12,942 bases of DNA from Clostridia bacterium (GTDB lineage: Bacteria > Bacillota > Clostridia > Oscillospirales > CAG-272): the NCBI GenBank assembly GCA_900753285.1, contig CAADYN010000223.1, positions 1 to 12,942 on the forward strand, written 5' to 3'. Within the stretch, counting starts at the first letter, position 1, and the number at the start of each line of letters is the position of its first letter. Shown in pieces: positions 1 through 7,921 of the stretch. The position numbers were made by a program, and so were the translations under genes. Below the pieces are notes generated by a model. The model had not been told where the DNA came from and did no database searches. It saw nothing but the letters and a program-made list of their open reading frames with translations.

Positions 1-3000
1 AAGCTCTCGGGCAGAAGTTCGACATTCTGAAGCGGACTTACGAGACGCAGCAGAAGAAGGTCGAAGAGATAGAAAGTGCGCTGAAATACTCGGAGGACGC
101 TCTTGCCGGATTTGTCAGCCGCGGAGAAGATCTCACAAGTCAGCTCGCCTCTCTCTCGGACAAGATTAACTCGATAAAGAACTCTGGGGAAGACTCTCTC
201 GGGGAGATGGAAGAGCTGCTGAAGCAGAAGGAGACGCTTGAGCGGAATCTGAAGGGCAACACGGAGTCGGAAGAAAAATTCCGTATGTTCTCGGACAACT
301 GGCAGACGCAGCTTAACAATGCGAAATCGGATCTGCTTGACACTAAGCGCGCTCTTGACGACACCTCCGATTCCCTGGACGAAGCCCGAAAAAAGGCTGA
401 CGAATTTGGAGACGGAGCGGAAGGCGCGGGAGAGGACGCCGAAAAGATGGCGGAGAAGACGAACACTTCTCTCGAAACCATTGCTACAATGGCGGCGACT
501 CTCGGACTTGAAAAGATATTTTCGGGGATTAGCGATGCGATAAAGTCCTGTCTTGACGCTTCAACCGAATTTGAGACGGCGTTCACGGGAGTTTACAAGA
601 CGGTAGACGGCACTACGGAGCAATTTGAAGACATTAAGACCGGCATAAAGGATCTGGCGCGTGAGATTCCCGTCAGCACCACGGAAATAGCGGGAGTGGC
701 GGAGAGTGCGGGTCAGCTCGGCATTTCGGCGGAGAACATTTTAGCCTTCACGGAAGTCATGATAAAGCTCGGCACCGCTACGAACCTATCTTCCGTCGAA
801 GGTGCGTCCGCTCTCGCTAAGTTTGCGAACATCACGAAAATGTCGTCGGACGACTACGGACGGCTCGGTTCAACCATAGTAGACCTCGGAAACCACTTTG
901 CTACGACGGAGCGCGACATTGTTGAGATGGCTACCCGTCTGGCTTCGACCGGTGCTGTTCTGGGGCTCAGCGAAGCGCAGATTTTAGCTATTGCGACCGC
1001 TCTTTCCTCTGTCGGAATCGAAGCGGAGGCGGGCGGTTCTGCGTTCTCGAAGCTGCTCAAAAATGTAGCTGTCGGTGTGGCGGGATATCCTAAGATACCG
1101 AACATTCTTGAAGAAAGCGGACTCACCATCGAGGAGCTGAAGAAGTTAGCTCTCGAAGGCGGTGCGGACTTCAAGGCTGTTGCAAATCCTCTCGGGTACT
1201 CGACCAAACAGCTCCACGACATTGTTGACGGCTACACGATGCTCGAAAACATGGGTGAGCTTACCGGAAGGACGGCGGATCAGTTTGTTAATGCATGGAA
1301 AGCCGCGCCGCTCGAAGCTCTGAACGATTTTATAAACGCGCTCGGGCAGGTCGACGAAAACGACGGAGGGGCTATACAGATACTTGAAGACCTCGGGATA
1401 AAAGAGGTGCGTATGTCGAACGCCACTCTGTCTCTCGCGTCCTCGAACAACATACTCACCCGTGCTCTGAATGCGGCTGAAAATGCGTGGGACTCGAACA
1501 CTGCGCTCAACGAAGAGGCTTCCCGTGCGTACTCCACCACTGCGTCGAAAGAGCAGCTGCTGAAAAACAACACTGAGCAGCTAAAGCAGGCTATAGGAGA
1601 CGACTTTATCACCACGCTGTCTCCTGCGCTTGACGTGCTTACTTCTCTTGCAGGCAGTGTGACGGACGCAGCTGAAGACTCTCCCGCGCTGTCCTCGTCT
1701 CTTGCGGGAATCGGAAGCGGGCTTGGCACTATTGCAGGTGCGGCGTCTGCTGCGGGAGTGATTAAGGCTATTGCGTCCGGCATAAAGCTCATCGGAGACG
1801 GTGCTGCCTCTGCTGTTACGGGGACGGGCATTTTCGCGGGGCTGATTGCGGCGGCTTACACCTATCACGAGAACGTGACGAAGCTGCCGGAGGAGACGCA
1901 GAACCTTATCTCATCAAGTGAGCGGATTATTGAGTCTATTTCTTATGCGAGAGATGCATATCAGGACGCCGGAAACGACGCGGAGATTATGCGGGACAAG
2001 GTGGGCAAGCTCACCGATAAGTTATTTGAGCTTTCCGACAAGATGCAGAAGACTCCGGCGGACGAGGCTATTATAAAGGACTGTGTGGACAGGCTAAACT
2101 CATATCTTCCGGGGCTTGGGCTTACGTGGGACAGTGTTACCGGCTCTATCAATCTCTCGCGCGACGCTATTTACGAGTTTGCCGAAGCGGCGGGAGAGAT
2201 GGACAAGCTGGAGCGTATACGGGACTACATGAGCGAGCTGTCCGGCAAGAAGCTTGATCTTGAGATAAACAGCGGACTGCTTGAAAACGAGCTGAAGGAC
2301 GCGGAGGACGCTCTCAGAGAAGCACAGGATGCTCTCGAAGGTGCAAACTCACGCGGAATGCTTTATAACCTCATGGCAAATTTCAATCCCAACGTGAAGT
2401 CGGTGAACGATTACTCAAACGAAGTGGACGCGGCTATGCGCAGGGTCAGTGAGCTTCGTGACCAACTCAAAGAAAACAAGATAACCGAGGAAGAAGCGGA
2501 GCGGGAGCTTGAGTCGATAAAGCAGCTCTACAACACGGAAACCGTCGAATACTACACGTCGAAGCTTGCGAATCTGAACTCGGAGCTGAGTGATTTACGT
2601 TCAGTTTACGGGGAGCTTGCCGAGGTTGAGGGGCTTTCGATAAACTCATGGCAGATGACGGACAAGGATTTTGAAAGCGCTATATCCGGAATCAGCGAGG
2701 AGACAAAGAAAAAGCTGCTTGAACTCAGAGATGAGCTGAAAAATCTGGCGGCGGTGCTGAACGACACGAAGGCTGAGGCGGAGAGGGCGTACAAGAGCGG
2801 TGCGGAAGTCGGTTCATCCTACGGACAGGGACTTGTTGACGGGGCTGAAAGAAGCACAAAGCAGCTGAAGCAGGTATCGCACAATCTCCACAGTGTCCTT
2901 GAGGAAGAAGGCAAGGAGACGCTTGACATTCACTCTCCGTCGCGCAAGGCTCGTGAACTCGGTGAATACTGGGGAGAGGGTCTTATACTCGGCTTAAAGG

Positions 3001-3275
3001 ACAGGTATGTAGCGGTAAAAACTGCGTCAGATGAGCTATCGGGCGGAATACTCGCGGGAATGGCACGGAATGCGTTATCGGGGATATCGAAGGCTTCCGC
3101 TGTATCGGGTGAGAGGGTTTCGCTTCCGTCTGTTTCTTCTTCCAGCGAGAGGGAGAACGTATTCCGTGCGGACGTGCCTATCATATTACAGCTTGACGGC
3201 AATGTGCTGTCACGGACGGTATCTCGCATACAATGGCGCGACGACAGGTTAAGCTCACGTGCAAGGGGAGGATAA
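1..3275 (+). CDS. Phage tail tape measure protein, N-terminus missing (TP901-type core)
   Basis: Tape measure proteins line the siphophage tail tube, set its length and help DNA pass into the host. The reading frame is open from base 3 with no stop, so the gene runs in from the left; the ATG at 207 is only internal. About 1090 residues are visible. From the edge: a charged coiled-coil stretch (to about base 500), then a TP901/PhageMin_Tail-type core at about 561-1080 containing FETAFTGVYKTVDGTTEQF and the AGQLGISAENILAFTEVM segment. A Gly/Ala-rich hydrophobic stretch follows at about 1690-1860 (LAGIGSGLGTIAGAAS), then a long coiled coil at about 2200-2345 and another at 2440-2780. The C-terminus has the usual HSPSRKARELGEYWGEGLILG motif near 2930-2995. 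It ends one base before the next start codon. The family assignment is firm; internal domain limits are approximate. Confidence 0.93.
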   Translation, partial: ALGQKFDILKRTYETQQKKVEEIESALKYSEDALAGFVSRGEDLTSQLASLSDKINSIKNSGEDSLGEMEELLKQKETLERNLKGNTESEEKFRMFSDNWQTQLNNAKSDLLDTKRALDDTSDSLDEARKKADEFGDGAEGAGEDAEKMAEKTNTSLETIATMAATLGLEKIFSGISDAIKSCLDASTEFETAFTGVYKTVDGTTEQFEDIKTGIKDLAREIPVSTTEIAGVAESAGQLGISAENILAFTEVMIKLGTATNLSSVEGASALAKFANITKMSSDDYGRLGSTIVDLGNHFATTERDIVEMATRLASTGAVLGLSEAQILAIATALSSVGIEAEAGGSAFSKLLKNVAVGVAGYPKIPNILEESGLTIEELKKLALEGGADFKAVANPLGYSTKQLHDIVDGYTMLENMGELTGRTADQFVNAWKAAPLEALNDFINALGQVDENDGGAIQILEDLGIKEVRMSNATLSLASSNNILTRALNAAENAWDSNTALNEEASRAYSTTASKEQLLKNNTEQLKQAIGDDFITTLSPALDVLTSLAGSVTDAAEDSPALSSSLAGIGSGLGTIAGAASAAGVIKAIASGIKLIGDGAASAVTGTGIFAGLIAAAYTYHENVTKLPEETQNLISSSERIIESISYARDAYQDAGNDAEIMRDKVGKLTDKLFELSDKMQKTPADEAIIKDCVDRLNSYLPGLGLTWDSVTGSINLSRDAIYEFAEAAGEMDKLERIRDYMSELSGKKLDLEINSGLLENELKDAEDALREAQDALEGANSRGMLYNLMANFNPNVKSVNDYSNEVDAAMRRVSELRDQLKENKITEEEAERELESIKQLYNTETVEYYTSKLANLNSELSDLRSVYGELAEVEGLSINSWQMTDKDFESAISGISEETKKKLLELRDELKNLAAVLNDTKAEAERAYKSGAEVGSSYGQGLVDGAERSTKQLKQVSHNLHSVLEEEGKETLDIHSPSRKARELGEYWGEGLILGLKDRYVAVKTASDELSGGILAGMARNALSGISKASAVSGERVSLPSVSSSSERENVFRADVPIILQLDGNVLSRTVSRIQWRDDRLSSRARGG

Positions 3276-3276
3276 C

Positions 3277-5520
3277 ATGGACAAGCTGAAAATTTACTCT
3301 TCATCGGGCGTATACATACGGGACATTGACAGCGTTATTTCCTGCTCTTTCCGTGATTCTCTCGCGGGGGAGTGTTCTCTTGAGTTTTCGCTTCTTTCAT
3401 CCAACTGTGTGGGGATATCAGAGGACGGGCTTATACTCCTCGGCTCGCTTTATTTCCGCATATCCGGTGTGAAGCGTTCACTTTCGGGCGGGCTTTGTGT
3501 TTGCTCATACACCTGCGAGCATGAGTCCATGGCTTTATCTGACGACAAGGTTGAGGCTTTCTCTTACTCCGGTTCTGCGTCCGGTGCTCTCGGTGAAATA
3601 CTCTCCGGCACTGCTCTGACCGCGGGGACTGCTCCCGTGACAAGTGTTGAGATAGACGAGACGAACACAAACCGCCGCCGGCTGCTCAGCATACTGACGG
3701 AGAAGCTGGGGTATGAAGCCGAATTTGCTCTGCACAAGGTGAATTTAATATCACACCGCGGAAGGACTCTGTCATACGACATATCGCGCTACGCTGATCT
3801 CACGGAAACGCGGGACGGGGACAATGTATCATACGAGCTGACACTGTCTGTAGGCGACTACGGAATCGGGGACGAGGTGAGGGTACTTTGTCCGGCTCTC
3901 GGCATAAGTGCGCGCAGGAGGATAATCGAGCTGTCATACGAGCCGTACAATGCCGACTTTATGCGTGTGACTGCAGGGGACTATGTTCCTGAGATAACGG
4001 ACTCGATAAGTAATGTACGCGGGAAGGTTGACGACTTACGCAAGGACACGGAGGAAGCTCTCGCGGACACAGCAAAGAAGTCGGATCTGACGGCGTCGAT
4101 TGACACGTACATAAACAGCGAAGAGGGCAAGGCGTCAATCATACTCTCGCTCTCCGGCTCATACGCGACTGTAGATGATTTAACGGGATACACGAAGAAG
4201 ACGGAGCTTTCCGCGGAGATAGGTGCATACATTGACACTCACGAGGGTACGGCTAAGATTATAAATGTGCTCTCGGGGACGTATGCGACTGTTGACGAGC
4301 TTGGAAACTTTGTGGATAAGACGGAGCTTCGGACGGAGATAGGCTCTTACATTGACTCTTCCGCGGGGGTGGCTAAGATTATTTCCGCCTGCTCCGGCAC
4401 ATATCAGAAAAAGTCGGACATGGCGGGATATGTGACGACGACAACTCTCACGTCCTCGATTGAGCAGTACATTGACACGACTACGGGAAAAGCTAAAATA
4501 GTTTCCGCCTGCTCCGGCACGTATCAGACGAAGGCGGGGATGAGCGACTATGTAAAGTCAACGGAGCTGAACACCACCGTTGCGCAGTACATTGACTCTG
4601 CTGCGGGAAAAGCGAAGATAGTTTCCGCCTGCTCCGGCACGTATCAGACAAAATCTGACATGGGGGACTATGCAAAGGTATCGGCGCTTACTTCTATTGA
4701 GCAGTCTGTATCGGATGTGGAGGCTTCCATCACTTTGTCCTCTTCCTACTCGCAAAACACGATAGGCACGAATGTATACGCGCTCCTGCAGCTTGTATCG
4801 AACGCGAATTCTTCTTCGATTAAGCTGAAGGCGGACAAGATAGACTTCACGGGGTTCACGACATTCCTGCGTGCGTCAGACCTCGGCTCATCCGGCACTA
4901 CTTCCATAGACGGCGGGAGAATCAAGACGGGCACAATTTCGGCGGACAGAATTGATGTATCTAACTTAAAGGTATATGAGCTTTACGCGAAAAGCGGCAC
5001 AAGCACTTTAAAAATTCTTTCCGCGACAGGCAGCACTATCACTTTCGGCGGACAGGGGGCATTCACCTCTATTAAAATATACTGCGGCACTACTACATCA
5101 AGCGGAATAGAACTCGGTGTGAACTCATCAAGCTGTGTTACTGTCGACACATCGGGCAAGGCTTTTTACGCATTCGGCTCATATGCTCTCGGCAGAACTG
5201 CGAATCCGTGGAAGACGCTTTATATTGGCGACTCCGCTTCGCTTTTATGGACGATGGACGCAAGCGGGCTTATACCATCTTCCACTACGCTCGACCGGTT
5301 CAACATCGGGTCGGACACAAAGAGAGTAAACAAAAATCTACGGCAAGGAGTTATCTATACAGACGAAGGTTCAGCTCGGCACTGCAACTACCTCTACTCT
5401 CGGATTCTTCGGCACAACTCCCGTGGCACGGCAGACTGTATCAAGCACTGCAACTGTAGCTACACTAATCACGGCACTAAAAAAATACGGTTTAATTGCA
5501 TAAGGAGGGACAATACATGA
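3277..5520 (+). CDS. Tail-tip / Tal-like phage tail protein with 40-residue repeats; C-terminus apparently frameshifted
   Basis: This is a tail-associated (Tal/prophage-tail endopeptidase-like) protein, expected to form the tail tip and host-facing shaft. I chose ATG 3277 because GGGGAGG sits just upstream and it lies one base after the tape measure stop; an ATG at 3259 has no such site. The N-terminal ~250 residues resemble the Tal N-terminal hub (LKIYSSSGVYIRDIDSVISC, then a CEHESMALSDD segment). Five 40-residue repeats follow (4081-4680), then a Ser/Thr/Gly-rich fibre region with an NPWKTLYIGDSASL motif near 5205-5245. As written, the frame continues after base 5336 into an Arg/Cys-rich, unlikely tail and stops at 5520, overlapping the next start codon. 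The +1 frame gives a typical tail C-terminus (separate entry). No separate Dit gene lies between it and the tape measure gene. No metal-binding protease motif was identified, so peptidase activity is not claimed. Confidence 0.82.
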   Translation: MDKLKIYSSSGVYIRDIDSVISCSFRDSLAGECSLEFSLLSSNCVGISEDGLILLGSLYFRISGVKRSLSGGLCVCSYTCEHESMALSDDKVEAFSYSGSASGALGEILSGTALTAGTAPVTSVEIDETNTNRRRLLSILTEKLGYEAEFALHKVNLISHRGRTLSYDISRYADLTETRDGDNVSYELTLSVGDYGIGDEVRVLCPALGISARRRIIELSYEPYNADFMRVTAGDYVPEITDSISNVRGKVDDLRKDTEEALADTAKKSDLTASIDTYINSEEGKASIILSLSGSYATVDDLTGYTKKTELSAEIGAYIDTHEGTAKIINVLSGTYATVDELGNFVDKTELRTEIGSYIDSSAGVAKIISACSGTYQKKSDMAGYVTTTTLTSSIEQYIDTTTGKAKIVSACSGTYQTKAGMSDYVKSTELNTTVAQYIDSAAGKAKIVSACSGTYQTKSDMGDYAKVSALTSIEQSVSDVEASITLSSSYSQNTIGTNVYALLQLVSNANSSSIKLKADKIDFTGFTTFLRASDLGSSGTTSIDGGRIKTGTISADRIDVSNLKVYELYAKSGTSTLKILSATGSTITFGGQGAFTSIKIYCGTTTSSGIELGVNSSSCVTVDTSGKAFYAFGSYALGRTANPWKTLYIGDSASLLWTMDASGLIPSSTTLDRFNIGSDTKRVNKNLRQGVIYTDEGSARHCNYLYSRILRHNSRGTADCIKHCNCSYTNHGTKKIRFNCIRRDNT
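4081..4680 (+). repeat. Five in-frame 120-bp tandem repeats in the tail-tip gene
   Basis: Five consecutive units of exactly 120 bp begin at 4081, 4201, 4321, 4441 and 4561. Each encodes 40 residues of the form TEL..IG.YID...GKAKI, then SGTY..K.DM..Y. The landmark base string TCCGGC (TCGGGG in unit 2) falls at 4153, 4273, 4393, 4513 and 4633. Units 3-5 are closest to each other: the first 29 bases of the second half of units 4 and 5 (4501 and 4621) are identical. This suggests recent duplication. Such units probably form a trimeric shaft of variable length; that role is inferred. Confidence 0.9.
5332..5503 (+). other. Frameshift site and displaced C-terminus of the tail-tip gene
   Basis: After a run of five A residues (5332-5336) the annotated frame encodes an implausible Arg/Cys-rich peptide. 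Reading instead from AAA at 5333 gives KIYGKELSIQTKVQLGTATT followed by STLGFFGTTPVARQTVSS and a final ATLITALKKYGLIA, with TAA at 5501-5503. That ending resembles the conserved C-terminus of many Firmicutes phage tail proteins, and its stop falls just before a strong ribosome binding site (AAGGAGGG at 5502-5509) for the next gene. Removing one A restores a single open frame of about 742 residues. A sequencing error or a real one-base insertion is the simplest explanation. Programmed frameshifting is less likely, because the run is short and the shift needed is +1. Confidence 0.8.
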
Positions 5521-5873
5521 AAATGAAATCACTGGTCGACGCTGTTCCGGCTCTGAGAAAGCTGTCGGGGCAGGACATGGCTGTCGGAGATCTTCACGCG
5601 CTGCACATGCTTATCGAAAAGGCGACGCCGCACCTGAATTTTTACGACGAAAAGAGGGGGGATATTATATCAAAATACTGCTCCGATGAGGGTGGAAAGA
5701 CGGTACCGAAGCCGGAATGCGTATCCGCACTTGAAGAGGAAATGAAGGCACTGCTCGACATTGACATTGAAGACATACCGACGCTTTCTCTGCCCGGGGA
5801 CGGGATAAAGCTATCATATGCGGAGTATATTTCGCTCGGCGGCATTATATCTTTCGGGGGTGACAGAGAATGA
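5517..5873 (+). CDS. Small phage protein of unknown function (118 aa), tail/baseplate operon
   Basis: I do not recognise a family. The product is acidic, mostly helical by composition, and has no membrane segment or signal peptide. ATG 5517 is chosen because AAGGAGGG lies 7-8 bases upstream; a TTG at 5496 in frame is not needed. The N-terminal half (SLVDAVPALRKLSGQDMAVG) looks like a helical hairpin, and the C-terminal half ends in a hydrophobic SLGGIISFGG segment. Its stop overlaps the next start codon by four bases (ATGA), so the two are probably translated together. By position between a tail-tip protein and a fibre protein it may be a tail assembly chaperone or a minor virion part, but nothing in the sequence proves either. 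Confidence 0.75.
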   Translation: MKMKSLVDAVPALRKLSGQDMAVGDLHALHMLIEKATPHLNFYDEKRGDIISKYCSDEGGKTVPKPECVSALEEEMKALLDIDIEDIPTLSLPGDGIKLSYAEYISLGGIISFGGDRE

Positions 5874-6703
5874 TAACGGGAACCGTAAAGGGTCAGGCGC
5901 TTCGCATTTCTTCTCCGACTATAGCCGCGGACACGATAAGCTATCTCACGGCGAGGTTTGTTTTCACTTCCGACTGGGACGGGACTGTCAAATTCGCTCA
6001 CTTCTCATGCGGAGAGAATAATTATTCCGTACCGCTCACTGACGACGAAATCAGAGAGGAAGACAAGCTGAATCTCGGCGCGGGGACATGGAAGGTATGG
6101 CTTCACGGGGAGAGGTACGAGGGCGGCGAGCTAACACAGCGTATCACGACGGAAGAGGCTTTACTTGTAGTCCGCGCAACCGGAAGCTTTGAGGGAGGAC
6201 CGTTTTCGACTGCTCCGAGTGAGATAGAGAGGCTTCACGCCGAGTTTGACAAGGTAAAGCGGGGTGTGCAGTCGGACTGGGGACAGAATGACAGCGGTAA
6301 GCCGGAATATATCAAGAACAAGCCGTTTGATTCGCTTGGGAACGGGCTGAAAGTTGATGAAAACGGCGTGCTCTCGGCTCATGTTGCTGAATGGAAAAAA
6401 ATAATAATAAAAGACGAAGATGTTTATCAAGATATTAATACTGTTGATACCCTCAAAGTTAATCTCGAAGATAAAACAGAATACCGTATTATTAAGATTT
6501 ATAAACTTACATTAATGTGCCCGGACACAGATTATGAATGCTGGATGAGGATTACAACTCCCCACAATGGAATGCCAATAATCACATTTCCGGAACCAAT
6601 TAGTTTTATAGGTAAAAAACCAGAATTCGGTATGGATCAAGTATGGGAAATATCAATAAAGGATGGCGTAATGATTGCGCAAAAAGTAGGTGACGGCACG
6701 TGA
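5870..6703 (+). CDS. Baseplate/tail fibre protein (BppU-like N-terminus, AT-rich C-terminal module)
   Basis: This 277-residue protein probably links the tail tip to a host-binding module. The N-terminal ~110 residues (TARFVFTSDWDGTVKFAHFS ... GTWKVWLHGER) form a beta-rich domain like the anchoring domain of Firmicutes phage baseplate upper proteins and fibres. Residues 135-152 contain SDWGQNDSGKPEYIKNKP, a linker motif common in such fibres. From about residue 174 (base 6392) the composition turns strongly AT-rich and the protein becomes a different beta-rich domain ending in WEISIKDGVMIAQKVGDG. The start ATG overlaps the previous stop (ATGA at 5870-5873) and has GGGGGTGA upstream. The product name rests on general resemblance and context; receptor binding by the C-terminal part is inference. 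Confidence 0.72.
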   Translation: MITGTVKGQALRISSPTIAADTISYLTARFVFTSDWDGTVKFAHFSCGENNYSVPLTDDEIREEDKLNLGAGTWKVWLHGERYEGGELTQRITTEEALLVVRATGSFEGGPFSTAPSEIERLHAEFDKVKRGVQSDWGQNDSGKPEYIKNKPFDSLGNGLKVDENGVLSAHVAEWKKIIIKDEDVYQDINTVDTLKVNLEDKTEYRIIKIYKLTLMCPDTDYECWMRITTPHNGMPIITFPEPISFIGKKPEFGMDQVWEISIKDGVMIAQKVGDGT

Positions 6704-7038
6704 GACGCAGATATATGATGATACAATCATTTGAAGATAACGTATTTGACCCTGTGTCTTTTACATTTTATTTGCCTGCGTCAGTAAAAGCCGGAAGAAG
6801 ATTTAGCGCATCGATAGAAGCGACAGAGGATGTCAAAATGGTTACACTTTGTTTCCCGGATGGAACGATTGCCGCGCAAAAAACACAGGCTCAAGCAAAT
6901 AATTCAAGTCCTCCGTACCGGTACTCGCTGCTTGCAACTGCACCTACAACTAAAGGTGATTTAACATTATATGCATACGCTACTGATGAAAACGGTAAAG
7001 AAAGCCAACGAGTATATAGAACAATCACAGTAAAATAA
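6700..7038 (+). CDS. Small beta-rich phage protein, possibly Ig-like fibre accessory (112 aa)
   Basis: The GTG at 6700 overlaps the preceding TGA by four bases and has AGGTGA six bases upstream, so I take it as the start; ATG 6715 or 6718 would shorten the product by five or six residues. The sequence (VSFTFYLPASVKAGRRFSAS, then VKMVTLCFPDG, then GDLTLYAYATDENGKES) has the alternating pattern of an Ig-like or fibronectin-like beta sandwich. It has no signal peptide or membrane segment. Like the end of the preceding gene it is markedly more AT-rich than the rest of the tail operon, so both were probably acquired together as one host-recognition module. I do not recognise a named family. Confidence 0.7.
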   Translation: MRRRYMMIQSFEDNVFDPVSFTFYLPASVKAGRRFSASIEATEDVKMVTLCFPDGTIAAQKTQAQANNSSPPYRYSLLATAPTTKGDLTLYAYATDENGKESQRVYRTITVK

Positions 7039-7063
7039 TCTTATAACTGGAGGTAGACCAAAA

Positions 7064-7339
7064 ATGAACATAACCATAACAACGCAGTCGCTCATTACTG
7101 CCGCGGCGGTGCTGTCTGCTGTGCTTGCGCTCGGTGGGACGGCTCTTGCGATTTACCGCTGGTTTCTTCGTCAAAACAAGCAGAACGACGAGATACAGAA
7201 GATAAAATCCGAAAACACCCTGCTCTGCTACGGCATTGCGGCAGCACTGGACGGGCTTATTCAGCTCGGCGCGAACCACAATGTGACGATAGCTAAGGAC
7301 AAGCTCGACAAGCACCTTAATCAACAGGCGCATGAATGA
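7064..7339 (+). CDS. Small phage membrane protein with one TM segment, lysis region
   Basis: This 91-residue product has one hydrophobic segment at residues 9-31 (ITAAAVLSAVLALGGTALAI), then a charged, coiled-coil-like cytoplasmic part (RQNKQNDEIQKIKSENTLL) and a short helical tail. Small proteins of this kind sit directly before holin genes in many Firmicutes prophages and are sometimes given misleading transporter names. GGAGG at 7049-7053 lies ten bases before the ATG. The stop overlaps the next start (ATGA). A role in lysis timing or membrane anchoring is inferred from position only. Confidence 0.78.
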   Translation: MNITITTQSLITAAAVLSAVLALGGTALAIYRWFLRQNKQNDEIQKIKSENTLLCYGIAAALDGLIQLGANHNVTIAKDKLDKHLNQQAHE

Positions 7340-7620
7340 AAATCGAGACTACGAAAATTCTGCTTCTTTCAAGCTGGGCGGCGGCGATTTTATTCTCCTT
7401 CCTAACCGTGATATTTTCGATTCGGGAAATCTCGACGGACGGACTGCAAATTGTCACCACGCTCGCATGGGCAGAAGTAACCGCGCTGAACGGTTTTTAC
7501 GTCTGGAAGGCAAAAAACGAGAACCGCGCGAAATACGCTCAACGGTTTATCGCTGAAATCGCAGAAAAGTACGGCATTGAATCCGCCGCGCTTATTGCAG
7601 AAACTGTTTTAAAAGATTAG
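7336..7620 (+). CDS. Holin-like small membrane protein (94 aa)
   Basis: Two hydrophobic segments (residues 8-29 and 38-57) are separated by a short polar turn, followed by a charged helical tail (KAKNENRAKYAQRFIAEIAE). This is holin or antiholin topology. It overlaps the preceding gene by four bases and is followed 10 bases later by a second holin-like gene, so the pair may be a holin and a modulator. I cannot assign it to a named holin family. The start ATG is fixed by the overlap. Confidence 0.72.
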   Translation: MKIETTKILLLSSWAAAILFSFLTVIFSIREISTDGLQIVTTLAWAEVTALNGFYVWKAKNENRAKYAQRFIAEIAEKYGIESAALIAETVLKD

Positions 7621-7630
7621 GAGGACAACT

Positions 7631-7921
7631 ATGGACATCAAATCAAAACTCACAAGCCGCAAGCTCTGGGCAGCTGTCGCGGGAATAGTCGTCGGTCTTG
7701 TCGTCGCTTTCGGAGGGGACGGGGAGACTGTAAAAACCGTAGCCGGCAGCGTTATGTCGGTCGTTTCCGCTATTGTTTACATTTTGGCGGAGGCGGGTAT
7801 TGACAAGGCTTCGGCAGGTTCCGCGGTGCAGGTGGAGAAATTGTATCTTGACACTGACACCGGAGAAATGACCGAATTAAAGGAAGGAGACGCGGAAGAA
7901 GATGGCACTGAAAGTAATTGA
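7631..7921 (+). CDS. Phage holin (96 aa)
   Basis: Holins make membrane lesions that let the endolysin reach the wall. The product starts MDIKSKLTSRKLWAAVAGIV, has hydrophobic segments at residues 12-28 and 36-57, and ends in a long acidic tail (KEGDAEEDGTESN). This matches small holins found immediately upstream of lysozymes in Firmicutes phages. AGGAGG lies about six bases before the ATG. The last 20 bases overlap the lysin gene, which suggests translational coupling between pore and enzyme. Confidence 0.82.
   Translation: MDIKSKLTSRKLWAAVAGIVVGLVVAFGGDGETVKTVAGSVMSVVSAIVYILAEAGIDKASAGSAVQVEKLYLDTDTGEMTELKEGDAEEDGTESN

Noticed and set aside
207..3275. ATG at 207 as the tape measure start
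   Set aside because: The same frame is open and coiled-coil-like back to base 3 and there is no ribosome binding site or gene boundary before 207; the gene clearly starts outside the window.
4081..4680. CRISPR-like repeats
   Set aside because: The repeat unit is coding, in frame, exactly 120 bp and contiguous, without unique spacers.
5208..5459. Separate small gene in another frame near the tail-tip end
   Set aside because: It is a shadow frame; the real second frame here is the displaced C-terminus ending at 5503.
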